DNA of 64,000 nt. Source: Primulina eburnea (taxonomy: Eukaryota; Streptophyta; Magnoliopsida; Lamiales; Gesneriaceae). Below are positions 47,622-61,178 of this stretch, one piece after another (the stretch's first letter is position 1; each line of letters begins with the position of its first letter). Both the position numbers and the translations under genes were made by a program. The DNA is taken from contig NC_133115.1 of NCBI RefSeq assembly GCF_022965805.1, positions 30,371,321 through 30,435,320 of the forward strand, in the 5' to 3' direction. A model generated the notes under the pieces. It searched no databases. It was not told the DNA's origin and was given only the letters and a program-made list of their open reading frames with translations.

Positions 47622-48125
47622 CTATTCTACCACTTCTCCTAATCCTAATTCCATAGGCTCTTCTTCGACTTCTTCTTCTTCTGGTTCCTCTTCAGGTTCA
47701 TCTTGGTTGGCTATTACTGCTTGTAGGTGTTCAATATGACCATGCAGAACTGCATTCTGGTCACTAAGAACTTCCACGGTATCCTGCAGTTCTTGAATCT
47801 GAGCATCGGTCTATGCACTGTACTGATTATGCTGGTGCACTAGCTGATGATTTTGATCCTTAAGAACTTGGATCTTCTCAACCAAGGTGTCACGTAACTC
47901 AATGAATTCGGCGACCGTCTCTTAGGAGGTCTCAAACTCTTCTTGAGTCTTCCTATGTCTCTCTTCTGCTTCATGCAGGTAGTGAGCATATCGGTGAACC
48001 TCACCCTCCAAGTGTTCTGCTCGACGTTCTAACTCGTCCTTATCCAGCTTTAGGCAGAAGTTATGCTCCTTTAGTTTTTCTAGCTTCCTCTCTAAGCTCT
48101 TAATGTAGCTACTTTGGTCAGCCAT
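47622..48125 (-). pseudogene. Extra coiled-coil frame upstream of gag, copy in B
   Basis: ATG at 48125 to TAG at 47622, 168 codons in one frame with two internal nonsense codons (TAA near 47922, TAG near 47813). It begins MADQSSYIKSLERKLEKLKE. It then has heptad-like Leu/Ile/Val spacing through IELRDTL.EKI, DAQIQELQDTVEVLSDQ and HIEHLQAVIANQ, and ends in a very acidic EPEEEPEEEE tail. Element A has the same frame with a different single stop. It lies between primer site and gag on the element's coding strand. I recognise no domain; a coiled coil is inferred from the pattern. Confidence 0.7.
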
Positions 48126-48995
48126 ATCCTACATCCAAAGCATGAGGGTAAAGGTTCAGAATTGATATCAAGAATATGGATTAAGTTATAGACAGTACTG
48201 GAATGAATAGAATCAGTAAGCCTATAACATTCAATAGCAGAAAATAGCTCAAAAATTTTCAGTCTCAGAATGGCGTGAAAAATTTACTAAAAATCCTTCA
48301 CATTCAGAACATGAATGGTACCAAGTTTGGTGCAAAAATACTAAGCCATTTGGAAATGAAAATTCCTCAAAGCTTCAAAATTTTGGAAAATTTTACGGAA
48401 ATGATGATATCACTATCTTAAAGAGATATTTTGGGGTTCGTCGGCGGTGCTAGAACGATTGAATGGTTAGAACGATTGAATGGTTCTAGGTTAGGTTCTC
48501 CTCGTCAAAATCTTTCCAACGCATACTTTTAATAGTAAAAATTCCTCCTGGATCAAAAGTTATGGCCGTTTGAAGTTTGCGCGAAAAACACCTCAACTTC
48601 CATGCCATTTTGCGAAGTCTACTGCATTCGCCTACTGGAATTCTGATGCTACTGCAATTCTGATGCTACTGCAGTCAATCTGCTGCTTTTCCAGCACTGT
48701 TAGAACCAGTCTGCTGCATTTTGAGTCTACTGATTTCCATCTGCTGATTCTAGTTTCGGCTACTGGTTTCCATCTACTGTTCGGCTACTGGTTTTGGGAT
48801 CTACTGTTTTTTTTAGACATGCTACTGTATTCCGATTTTCTTTCCTACTGATTTTCCTAACTGTACGTAGTTAGTCTATCATTTCAGTAGTCTATTACAG
48901 CAGCTTAATTCAGTAACTTTCAGAACTTATTTTCAGAAGTCTATAAGAACTTATTATTTCTAGTTCCTCCTCCCTAGATTATGAAAACCGGTTTC

Positions 48996-49007
48996 GCTTT
49001 GATACCA
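48996..49007 (-). other. Primer-binding site of B interior 1
   Basis: TGGTATCAAAGC six bases inside the LTR. It differs by one base from the iMet-complementary TGGTATCAGAGC kept in element A (58236-58247). A region of CTACTG/CTGCTG-rich noncoding sequence (48570-48900) lies between it and the extra frame. Confidence 0.75.
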
Positions 49008-49013
49008 CTTCAA

Positions 49014-50183
49014 TGTCACGCCCCGGAACGGGGGTTGGTTGACGCCGACGTTGCTCTCAAATTTACATTCGAAAACAACAAGCCTCAGAGTACAGAATTC
49101 ATAAACCAGTCTTTTATTCACAATACGTAATAAATCAATTGTCTATTACAACCCTGATACTGATGTTTTACAGCGGAAATGTAAAATCAGACATCATAAC
49201 ATCGCCTTACAGATACAGCGGAAATAACATAACATAACATAAACTGAAAACAATAATCTTCTTCACCAGCCCCAGAACTGGATCTGCTCCTCTTCTTCTA
49301 GCCTTTCTTCATCGTTCTTATCTGGAATGGTTTGGTGGGTGAGTGATATGGTTGTCACTCAGTAAGCGGGGGCGGGAATAACTCCCAGTTTTCGAAATCT
49401 TTTTCAACAGAAACGGTAATACAATAATGTACAGAAACTTGTATTTTCAAAACAGAATCAGAACTCAGAATTTACATGGTTCAGAACAGAAATCCGAATT
49501 AATAAGCACTGAGCACGTTAGTGAATTTCATGGCTAAACTGATATCAGTCCCCTATATGTTCTCTCCTCTAAGGGGTGAGGCCAGAATCAGAATCAGAAT
49601 CAGAATCAGAATTCAGAAATGTGCAGAATATATATTCCTACCATTAGTTCACTAGGGAGTTTCAGTGCTTCAAAATCATATATCAGAAATCAAACATACA
49701 GAAACTGATCTTTACAACAGAATTATCAAAACGGATTTCAAGATATTTATACATAAGCCCACTTACAGTAATTTGCTTAAAGAATTTCGGTTGAAATCTG
49801 AGAATCTGCTTGCCTTGCTACTGGATTCTTACAGCTTCGAAAATGCCCTCTCTTAGCTCTAGTTTCAAATGATAACTCAAGATTTTGGTAAACAAATTCA
49901 GGTGTTTGAGGGTGATATTTATAGGTGAAAATCTGACTGTTAACCTCCCAATTAAGGCCATAATCTGACATTAACAATCTTTATTTCGTGTTAAATGCTT
50001 CAGTTACAAGTAATGGTCTGAATTAGTAACTGTCTGCTGGAATTTGGTGCTGCTGCTGCTGCTGGATTTTATCTGTAGTCTGCTGCTGGATTCCAATCTG
50101 CTGGAAAAATACCAGCTTCTGAAATATGAGCTGCTGCTGGAATTTTGATAGCTGCTGAAATGCTGGAAATTCGGATCCTCACA
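49014..50183 (-). repeat. Composite B LTR 2 (middle LTR)
   Basis: 1170 bp, TGTCACGCCCCGGA..GATCCTCACA. It serves as 5' LTR for the full interior and 3' LTR for the truncated one. Confidence 0.93.
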
Positions 50184-50223
50184 TCCCTCCCTCCTTATGA
50201 AAAGTTTCGTCCTCAAAACTTGG

Positions 50224-52755
50224 CTACACATGATCCTCAAAGAGGTAAGGGTATTGTTCTCGCATCTTTTCTTCCAACTCCCAAGTAGCTTCTCTTTCGG
50301 TGTGGTTTGACCATTGTACTTTGACATATGGAATAGTTCGTCTCCTCAGTACTTGGTCTTTGTTATCCACAATTCGAATCGGAATCTCTTCATATTTCAG
50401 CTCTTCATTTAAATTGCTCTCAACCAGAAGTGGTCCAGTTTCCAGAATGTGGCTTGGATCAGGAATATATCTCCTCAGCTGCGAGACGTGGAATACATTA
50501 TGAATTCTTGACATGTCGGGTGGGAGTGCTAATCTATAAGCAAGTGTTTCCACTTTCTCGAGAATTTCAAATGGTCCGACGTATCTAGGATTCAATTTCC
50601 CAGCCTTATTGAATCGGATTACACCCTTCATGGGTGACACTTTCACATATGCTTTTTCTCCAATTTCGAATTCCATCGGTCTTCTTTTTAGGTCCGCCCA
50701 GCTTTTCTGTCGATTATGTGCAGCTTTTAATCTCTCCTTGATCACAACAACTTTATCCACTGTTTCTTGGATCATTTCGGGTCCAACAATGGCTTTTTCC
50801 CCTACTTCGTTCCAATATAGTGGTGATCGACACTTTCGTCCATACAGAGCTTCGTATGGTGCCATTCCAATGCTGCTGTGGTAACTATTATTGTACGCGA
50901 ACTCGATTAAGGGCAGATGTTCGCTCCAATTACCACTGAAGTCTAGAGCACATGCTCTCAGCATATCTTCTAGAGTTTGAATGGTCCTCTCAGTTTGGCC
51001 GTCGGTTTGAGGGTGATAAATCGTACTAAGAGTAACCTTGGTTCCCATAGCTTGTTGAAAGCTCTTCCAAAATCGAGATGTAAATCTAGGATCTCTGTTT
51101 GATAGTATGCTAGCTGATACTCCATGTAATCGCACGATCTCATTCATGTACAAGGTGGCTAGCTTATCCAAATTATAGTTCATGCGGACAGGTAAGAAAT
51201 GCGCAGATTTTGTGAGTCTATCTACGATTACCCATATTCCGTCATGACCTTGTCTAGTCTTTGGTAAACCCACAACGAAATCCATAGAAATATGCTCCCA
51301 TTTCCATTCTGGAATTTCTAGAGGTTGCAGAAGTCCTCCAGGTCTTTGGTGCTCTGCCTTGACTTGCTGGCATACGTGACATTTAGAAACAAATATTGCC
51401 ACGTCCTTCTTCATTCCACTCCACCAGAAATTCTTCTTCAAGTCTCTGTACATCTTTGTACTGCCAGGATGGATTGAAAATTTTGACTTATGTGTTTCAG
51501 ACATCACTTCTTGTTGAAGTTGGTCGATGTCTGGTACACACAAACGTCCTTTCATCCACAATATTCCTTTGTTATCCATCTCAAAATCTTGTGATTTTCC
51601 TTCTTTGGCTTGTTCTTTTAGTTTCACCAAAGCGGAATCTCTATCTTGACTCATCTTGATTGTCTCCCGAAGACAAGGTTGTGCTGAAAGTGACGCTAGG
51701 ATTACTTTGCTCATATCCTTCCGACGCAAAGCGTCAGCTACCTTGTTTGCTTTGCCTGGGTGGTAGCTTATCTTCAAGTCGTAGTCTTTCATGAGTTCAA
51801 TCCACCGTCTTTGCCTCATGTTTAACTCTTTCTGAGTGAACAAGTACTTGAGGCTTTGGTGATCCGTGAAAATCTCACACTTGGCTCCATAGAGATAATG
51901 TCTCCAAATTTTTAGTGCGAACACCACTGCAGCTAGTTCGAGGTCATGCGTTGGGTAATCCTGTTCATATGGCTTCAGTTGTCTCGACGCGTATGCAATC
52001 ACCCTTCCCTCCTGCATGAGTACACATCCTAAACTTTCTTTGGATGCATCACTGTAGACGGTGTAGTCCTTACCCTCCATAGGTAATACTAGCACTGGTG
52101 TGGACGTAAGCTTCTTCTTCAAAGTCTCGAAGCTTTGCTCACATTTTTCACTCCATTGAAATTTAGAGTTCTTCTGTGTGAGCTTGGTGAGGGGTATGGT
52201 TATTGAAGAGAATCCTTCAACAAATTTTCGATAATAGCCTGCTAATCCCAAGAAGCTTCGTATCTCTGTCACACTCTTTGGTGTAGGCCAATCCGAGATT
52301 GCCTCTACTTTCTTAGGGTCCACAGATACTCCTACTGCTGATATTATGTGTCCCAAGAATGCGATGCTCTCTAGCCAGAATTCGCATTTCTTGAATTTTG
52401 CGTATAGTTCCTTTTCTCTCAGCTTCTGTAGGGTGAGACGAAGATGTTTTTTGTGGTCGTCTTCACTTGACGAATATACTAGAATATTGTCGATGAATAC
52501 CACAACAAACTTGTCTAGGAATGGCTTGAACACTCTGTTCATGAGATCCATGAATACTGCCGGAGCGTTTGTTAACCCGAACGACATCACTGTGAACTCA
52601 TAGTGTCCATACCTTGTTCTGAAGGCTGTCTTCGGAATATCTTCGGTCTTGACCTTGAGCTGGTGGTAGCTTGACCTTAAGTCGAGCTTGGAAAAGACCG
52701 AAGCTCCCTTGAGTTGGTCAAACAAGTCATCTATTCTTGGAAGCGGATACTTGTT
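50224..52755 (-). pseudogene. Truncated pol of B interior 2 (RT to chromodomain, 833 aa open)
   Basis: Nearly identical to residues about 608-1440 of the full copy. The N-terminal 600 residues, gag and 5' interior are gone through the deletion at about 52755. The frame is open, but the reverse transcriptase motif is FIDN instead of FIDD and the integrase motif ILSNRDPRF replaces ILSDRDPRF. Each removes a catalytic Asp. The chromodomain remains. No start codon context of its own; the first Met is fortuitous. Confidence 0.88.
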
Positions 52756-53067
52756 TGGTAAACAAGTTCAGGTTTTTGAGGGTGATATTTATAGGTGAAA
52801 ATCTGACTGTTAGCCTTCCAATTAAGGCCATAATCTGACATTAACAATCTTTATTTCGTGTTAAATGCTTCAGTTACAAGTAATGGTCTGAATTAGTAAC
52901 TGTCTGCTGGAATTTCGTGCTGCTGCTGCTGGATTTTATCTGTAGTCTGCTGCTGGATTCCAATCTGCTGGAAAAATACCAGCTTGTGAAATATGAGCTG
53001 CTGCTGGAATTTTGATAGCTGCTGAAATGCTGGAAATTCAGTAATGCTGGAAATTCGAATTCTCACA
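52756..53067 (-). repeat. Composite B LTR 3 (partial)
   Basis: 312 bp matching 49885-50183, ending CTCACA at the TCTAG duplication. It has a small internal duplication of ATGCTGGAAATTC (53025-53055) not present in the other LTRs. Confidence 0.9.
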
Positions 53068-53072
53068 TCTAG

Positions 53073-56000
53073 GATCTCTGTCTGACAGTATACTAGCTGG
53101 AACTCCATGCAATCGTACGATCTCATTCATGTACAATGTGGCTAGCTTATCCAAATTATAGTTCATGCGGACAGGTAAGAAATGCGCAGATTTTGTGAGT
53201 CTATCTACGATTACCCATATTCCGTCATGACCTTGTCTCGTCTTTGGTAAACCCACAACGAAATCCATAGAAATATGCTCCCATTTCCATTCTGGAATTT
53301 CTAGAGGTCGCAGAAGTCCTCCAGGTCTTTGGTGCTCTGCCTTGACTTGCTGGCATACGTGACACTTGGAAACAAATATCGCCACGTCTTTCTTCATTCC
53401 ACTCCACCAAAAATTTTTCTTCAAATCTCTGTACATCTTGGTACTGCCAGGATGAACTGAAAATTTTGACTTATGTGCTTCAGACATTACTTCTTGTCAA
53501 AGGTCATCAATGTCTGGTACGCACAATCGTCCTTTCATCCACAGGATTCCTTTGTCATCTGTCTCGAATTCTGGTGATTTCCCTTCTTCAGCTTGCTATT
53601 TCAGCTTCACTAAAGCTAAATCTCTATCTTGACTCATCTTGATTGTCTCTCGAAGACATGGTTGTGCGGAGAGTGATGTCAGGATCACCTTACTCATATT
53701 CTTTCGACTTAAAGCATCTGCTACTTTGTTGGCTTTGCCTGGATGGTAGCTTATTGTCAAGTCGTAATCCTTCATGAGTTCGATCCATCGTCTTTGTCTC
53801 ATATTTAGTTCCTTTTGTGTGAACAAATATTTGAGATTTTGGTGATCAGTGAAAATCTCACACTTGGCTCCATAAAGATAATGTCTCCAAATCTTTAGTG
53901 TGAATACCACAGCAGCTAGCTCGAGGTCATGCGTTGGGTAATTTTGTTCATACGGCTTCAACTGCCTTGATGCGTATGCAATCACCATTCCCTCCTGCAT
54001 GAGTACACATCCTAAACCTTCTTTGGATGCATCACTGTAGACGGTGTAGTCCTTACCCTCTGTAGGTAATACTAGCACTGGTGTGGAGGTAAGCTTCTTC
54101 TTCAAAGTCTCGAAGTTTTGCTCACATTTTTCACTCCATTGAAACTTAGAGTTCTTCTGTGTGAGCTTGGTGAGTGGTACGGCTATTGAAGAGAATTCTT
54201 CAACAAATTTTCGATAATAGCCTGCTAATGCCAAGAAACTTCGTATTTCTGTCACATTTCTTGGTCTAGGACAATCCGAGATTGCCTCCACTTTCTTAGG
54301 GTCCACAGAGACTCCTGCTGCTGATATTATGTGTCCCAAGAATGCGACGCTCTCTAGCCATAATTCACATTTCTTGAACTTGGCGTATAGTTCTTTTTCT
54401 CTCAGCTTCTGTAGGGTGAGACGAAGATGTTCTTTGTGGTCTTTTTCACTTGACGAATATACTAGAATGTCGTCGATGAATACTACAACAAACTTGTCAA
54501 GAAATGGTTTAAACACTCTGTTCATGAGATCCATGAATATTGCCGGAGCATTTGTTAATCCGAACGGCATCACCGTGAACTCATAGTGTTCATACCTTGT
54601 CCTGAAGGCTGTCTTTGGGATATCGTCTGATTTGACCTTCAGTTGGTGGTATCCTGACCTTAAGTCGAGCTTGGAAAAGACTGAAGCTCCTTTGAGTTGG
54701 TCAAACAAGTCATCTATCATTTGAAGCGGATACTTGTTTTTGATTGTGATCTTGTTCAGCTATCGGTAGTCGATACACATCCTCATGCTTCCGTCCTTCT
54801 TCTTTACAAATAGGACAGGAGCTCCCCACGGAGACGCGCTTGGTCGAATTTGCTTCTTGTCCAACAACTCTTGAAGTTGCTCTTTGAGTTCTTTTAACTC
54901 TGCTGGAGCCATTCGGTATGGTGCTTTTGAGATTGGTGCAGCATTGGGCACTAAATTAATCTCAAATTCCACTTCGCGGTCGGGAAGTTCGCCCGGGAGT
55001 TCTTCAGGAAAGACATCCGGGAATTCTTGCACTACCGGAATCTCTTCTTGTGTAGGTGCAGTTTCTGGTTTTACCTCGCTTAACATGGCTAGGTAAACTT
55101 CTTCTCCACTTTTCATGGCTTTCCAAGTTTGAGAAGCAGAAAGAAGAGTCTTTCGTTCTTTGGTCTTGCCATGAAATAAAAGTTTCTCTTGGTGTGGAGC
55201 TTGGATGGTTACCGTCTTTCCATGACAGTCTACTACAGCATGATTCTTGGCTAACCAATCCATTCCAAGAATTACATCAAATTCCACCATGTTTAGTTGA
55301 ATTAAGTATGCCTTGAACCTCTGATTATCTACGAGAACACCAATATCCCGATATAGAGTGCGAGTTTCTAAAATTCGATTTGCAGGGGTTGCTACTATTT
55401 ATGGTTCTTCTAAGTTATCAGGCTTAGCTCCTAACTTCTTGGCAAATCTCTTAGAAATGAATGAATGCGTAGCACCACAATCAAATAACACATAAGCAGG
55501 TATATTATTGATTAGAATGGTACCGGCTACGACATCATTCGAGTTGTCAGCCTCTTCTTGAGTGATAGCATAGACTCGAGCATTTGGCTTGTTCTCCCCA
55601 GGCTTGTTTGGAGTTGCTCTTCCTGCTAGACCATCCCTTGGATCCGGAAAAGGGCATTGAGCAATGCGGTGGCCCATCTTTCCACAACAGAAACAAGCTC
55701 CAGAATTCTTACGGCATTCACCAGTATGATTGAATCTGCAATTTTGGCATTTGACTCCCTCTTTGCTTGATGGAGAAGAAGTGGTTCCTTTAGCTGGATC
55801 ACTGGTGAATTGGTTACTTGAAAACCTAGGCCTCTTGAATTGTTGGCCCGATTGGTACTGGCTTGGCTGAGGACGCTTGAGTTTGTTCTCGCCTTCACGC
55901 CTCTTGATGTCATTCTCAGCCCTGATGGCAGCTCCCATCAATTCATCAAAACTATTGGGCTCGATAATGACAAGGGCAGATTGAATACGGCTGTTCAATC

Positions 56001-56657
56001 CCTTCTTGAAGCGATGCATCTTCAAGGCTTCGTCTCCCATGATGGTTGGGGAGTAAGTTCCCAATGAGTGGAACTTGGATGAATACTCCACCACTGTCAT
56101 GTTTGGTTCTTGAACCAAGCTTTCGAATTCTGACAGCTTCTGCACTCGAACAGCTGTCGGAAAGCACTGCCTCAGGAATGCCTCTCGGAACCTTTGCCAG
56201 GTGATAGGTCCCGCCTCTAACATAGCTGGTGAGACTCCTTCCCACCATTTGGCAGCTTTATCCACAAGAAAAGGTGTAATCACATCTACTCGGACCCTTT
56301 GTGGAACCTCCAGTAGTCGAAGATGATTTTCCACCTCTTTCATCCAATTCTGTCCGACCTCTGGATCAGTTCTTCCATCGAAGTTAGGGACTCTTGCTCT
56401 TCGGAGGGACTCATAATGCTGCTTAGTCCCATTCTGAGCTGGAGGTGGTGGTGGTGGCTGGTTAGCATTAGGGTTCACTAACCCTTGTAGCGTGGTTGCC
56501 ACAATCGTGGCTATAGCCATTAAATCCACTTGGCTGAGGCCAACTGTTGGTGGCTGTTGTTGTTGTTGTTGCTGCTGTTGAGCATCCTCATCGTTACGGT
56601 ATTGTTGCGGTTATTGTAACGAGGGTTGCGATTGTTCCTTACAGGTCTCCCGTCCAT
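53073..56657 (-). pseudogene. Element A gag-pol (gag to integrase), broken
   Basis: On the minus strand: probable gag start ATGGACGG at 56657, then a frameshift near the poly-Gln run. Gag frame 56529-55399 includes a knuckle CFCCGKMGHRIAQC and protease [12 protein letters not shown] break follows near 55390 (a TAA), then protease end/RT start 55290-54760, a stop before 54720, RT/RNase H 54720-53596 ([18 protein letters not shown]), more breaks near 53590 and 53495, and integrase HHCC plus first Asp 53487-53073 ([20 protein letters not shown]). It rejoins 41734 exactly at the B target site. Confidence 0.9.
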
Positions 56658-56871
56658 TGCCTACAATATGAAAATTCTAAGGTTGACGGCAGAATATGGA
56701 CTCAAGAAAAGAAACAAAATGATTGAGTAATTGCTTGAAATTTAAATATGAAACCAATGGATAAAATAAATTTTATTGATTTCTCAAGCAAGTGCAATTA
56801 CAACTGAACTTCGAATGAAAACAGAAATGTAAATGAGACAAGTGTTATTACAAACTACCACTACTGGTGTT

Positions 56872-57381
56872 CTAATCTATCACTTCTCCCAAATCTAATT
56901 CCATAAGATCCTCTTCCACTTCTTCTTCTTCTTCAGGATCCTCCTCGGGTTCCTCTTCATGGTTGGCTATCACCGTTTCCAGATGTTCAATATGATCATG
57001 CAGAACTGCATTCTGGTCACTAAGAACTTCCACAGTATCTTGCAGCTCTTGAATCTGAGCATCGGTCTGTGCACTGTACTGATTATGCTGGTGCACGAGT
57101 TGGTGATTCTGATCCTTGAGTATTTGGATCTTCTCAAGTAGTGTATCACGTAACTCGATGAATTCAACCACAGTTTCTTGGGAGGTTTCAAACTCTTCTT
57201 GAGTCTACCTATGTCTCTCTTCTGCTTCATGCAGATAGTGAGCATATCGGTGAACATCACCCTCCAAGTGTTCTGCTCGACGCTCTAACTCGTCCTTGTC
57301 CAGCATTAGGCAGAAGTTATGTTCCCTTAGTTTCTGTAGCTTCCTCTCTAAGCTCTTAATGTAGCTACTTTGGTCAGCCAT
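56872..57381 (-). pseudogene. Extra coiled-coil frame upstream of gag, copy in A
   Basis: ATG at 57381 to TAG at 56872, 170 codons in one frame with one nonsense codon (TAG near 57207, after EAEERHR). It aligns with 48125-47622 along its whole length. The acidic tail is two codons longer (EEEPEEDPEEEEE). That stop position is Lys in B, and B's two stops are Gln here, so the ancestor was one intact frame. Function unknown. Confidence 0.7.
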
Positions 57382-58253
57382 ATCCTACATCCAAAACAGG
57401 AGAGTGAAGTTTCAGAAGTGATTTCAAAATAAGGTCAAGTTATAGACAAGTACTGGAATGAATAGAATCAGTAAGCCTATAACATTCAATAGCAGAAAAT
57501 AGCTCAAAAAATTTCGGTCTCAGAATGGCGTGAAAAATTTACTAAAAATCCTTCACATCCAGAACATGAATGGTACCAAGTTTGGTGCAAAAATACTAAG
57601 CCATTTGGAAATGAAAATTCCTCAAAGCTTCAAAATTTTGAAAAATTTTACGGAAATGATGATATCACTATCTTAAAGAGGGATTTTGGGGTTCGTCGGC
57701 GGTGCTAGAATGATTGAATAGTTCTAGGTTAGGTTCTCCTCGTCGAGAGCTTTCCAATGCATATTTTTAATAGTAAAAATTCCTCCTGGATCAAAAGTTA
57801 TAGCCGTTTGAAATTTGCGCGAAAAACACCTCAACTTCCATGCCATTTTGCGAAGTCTACTGCATTCGCCTACTGGAATTCTGATGCTACTGCAATTCTG
57901 ATGCTACTGCAGTCAATCTGCTGCTTTTCCAGCACTGTTAGAACCAGTCTGCTGCATTTTGAGTCTACTGATTTCCATCTGCTGATTCTGGTTTCGGCTA
58001 CTGGTTTCCATCTACTGTTCGGCTACTGGTTTTGGGGTCTACTGTTTTTTTTTAAGACATGCTACTGTATTCCGATTTGCTTCCCTACTGATTTTCCTAA
58101 CTGTACGTAGTTAGTCTATCATTTCAGTAGTCTATTACAGTAGCTTAATTCAGTAACTTTCAGAACTTATTTTCAGAAGTCTATAAGAACTTATTATTTC
58201 TAGTTCCTCCTCCCCAGATTATGAAACCTGGTTTAGCTCTGATACCACTTCAA

Positions 58254-59321
58254 AACAGAATTCACAAACCAGTCTTTTATTCATAATGCGAAATAAATCA
58301 ATTGTCTGTTACAACCCTGATACTGATGTTTTACAGCGGAAATGTAAAACCAAATATTACAGTATCTTAACAGATGCAGCGGAATAAAATAAACATAACT
58401 AAAAGTAACAGTCTTCTTCACCAGCCCCAGAACTGGATCTGCTCTTCCTCTTCTAGCCTTTCTTCATCGTTCTTATCTGAGATGTTTTGGTGGGTGAGTG
58501 ATATGGTTGTCACTCAGTAAGCGGGGGCGGGAATAACTCGCAGTTTTCGAAGTCATTTTCATACAGAACAGTAATACGAAAATATACAGAAATTCTTATT
58601 TTCATAACAGAAATCAGAGTTCAGTATTCAGAAATCAGTAATCAGTATTCAGTAATCGGAAATCGGTAGTTTATCAAATAAGCACTGAGCACGTTCGTGA
58701 ATTTCATGGATAAACTGATATCAGTCCCCTATATGTTCTCTCCTCTAAGGGGTGAGGCCAGTAATCAGTAATCAGTAATCACTAATGTTCAGAATATATA
58801 TTCCTACCATTAGTTCACTAAGTTTCAGTGCTTCGAAATCAGATATCAGGAATCAGGAATATACTTTGCTTTAAAACAGAAATCATCAAACAGTTTTCAA
58901 GATATTTATATATAAGCCCACTTACAGTAAATTGCTAGAGTTTCGGTTGGAGTCTACTGAAATCTGCTTGCCTCGCTATTGGATTTTACAGCTTCGAAAA
59001 TTCAAGAGATAACTCAGGATTTGTGTAACACCAATTTCAGAGACTTGAGGTGTTATTTATAGGCCACAATCTGACTGTTAAGCTCCCTATTAATGGCCAT
59101 AATCTGCCATTAACATTCTTTATTTCGTGTTGAATGCTTCAGTTACAGGTTATGGTCTGAATTAGTAACTGTCTGCTGGAATTTCGTGCTGCTGCTGCTG
59201 CTGGATTTTATCTGTCGTCTGCTGCTGGATTCCAATCTGCTGTAAAAATACCAGCTTCTGAAATGTTAGCTTCTGTTGGAATTTTCAGCTTCTGCTACTG
59301 CTGGAATTTCAGGTTCTCACA
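58254..59321 (-). repeat. Element A 5' LTR, lacking ~78 bp at its interior end
   Basis: Pairs with 39690-40828 but begins at ACAGAATTCACAAACC. The TGTCACGCC..CAGAGT part next to the primer site is missing, so the LTR terminus needed for integration is gone. It must have been lost after insertion. The other end (TTCTCACA) and CGAGT duplication are intact. Confidence 0.88.
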
Positions 59322-60334
<1,013 letters not shown>

Positions 60335-60530
60335 ATTATCTTTTCAGTTTTACACTTAGTATTCAATCTATATTTCAGTTTGATTCTGTACTTTATCAGT
60401 TGACCGATTTATATTGACAAACAAGATTTTAGGATTAGTTCCTCAAAGAACTGATTCACTTATTCAGAAAAAATACAAAAATCTTAAGTGTTTATTCAAT
60501 TCCTCTTTCTAAACACTTAGACTCACTTAA
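60335..60530. mobile_element. Copia-type LTR remnant, right part
   Basis: CTTTTCAGTTTTACACTTAG.., with TCAGTTGACCGA and AAGTGTTTATTCAATTCC, continues the left part at 38590-39344. The right boundary is uncertain. Bases 60540-60900 show nothing recognised. Confidence 0.4.
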
Positions 60531-60929
60531 CCGACCATATCACCATTTACTCAAATAAGGATTCGATCAACCATTTCTATATAGTGGAGATAGATACACC
60601 GTAGTTGTTATTGAAATTCATGGTAGATAGTCAAACTTATTCCGATCATTTCCATGAGTATGACGTGTATTCATTTAAATTATAAAAATGGACATGCTTA
60701 ATAAATAAAAACTATCTTAAATCCGAGTGCTAGGATCTATCCTAACTTAATGATAATTGATTTTAGCCTAACTCTGTCTCTATTCATTTATTTCCTAACA
60801 TCGAGGGATACATGGTTGTTTACGTGGTATAATGAGGAGCGTGAAACATGATACATTAATGAACTCGAGTTAACACAAGAATTTTCTTGTTTGTTTACGT
60901 AACTTCGATGCAAGCTTCCTAGATGAAAA

Positions 60930-61178
60930 GTCATTCCACTTGATTTTTCTTTCCAATTTTCAGTCGTTGCGCTAATATATCTCCGACTCCACTATAAATA
61001 CCCCACACGTTCACTATCCTGTGCTTCATCCAACACAAACTCATTATTTTTAATCAATTATTTTTTACCAAAAGTATCACAAAAGGTAATTCCCATGTCA
61101 CATTTTGTACCCTTGTAGCTATAGTTGTGTTATTTTCCTGGGAGACTGCTTTCGGGGAAAATTGCGGTTGTGCATGTT
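60930..61178 (+). pseudogene. Class IV chitinase pseudogene (promoter and start of exon 1)
   Basis: The promoter is recognisable (TATAAATA at 60993-61000, CCCCACACG leader). The signal-peptide and first chitin-binding codons follow (VTFCTLVAIVVLFSWETAFG, ENCGCA). The expected ATG of ACCAAAATGGTC is ACCAAAAGTATC here, so the start codon is destroyed. Homology stops after GGTTGTGCATG, and GTTAGTTGTCCCACATCGG begins. The rest of the gene is absent in the window. It is closer to chitinase 3 than to chitinases 1 and 2. Confidence 0.85.

Larger units (their letters stand above)
41730..53072 (-). mobile_element. Chromovirus composite B: three LTRs, 1.5 interiors, TSD TCTAG
   Basis: The unit 41735-53067 is flanked by TCTAG at 41730-41734 and 53068-53072, inside A's integrase gene. 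The order is LTR 41735-42899, full interior, LTR 49014-50183, second interior cut at about 52755, partial LTR about 52756-53067. A single target duplication encloses everything. LTR-interior-LTR-interior-LTR arrays can arise by LTR recombination. Here a later deletion fused reverse transcriptase directly to mid-LTR at a short T/G microhomology (TTGTTT|GGTAAAC). Confidence 0.92.
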
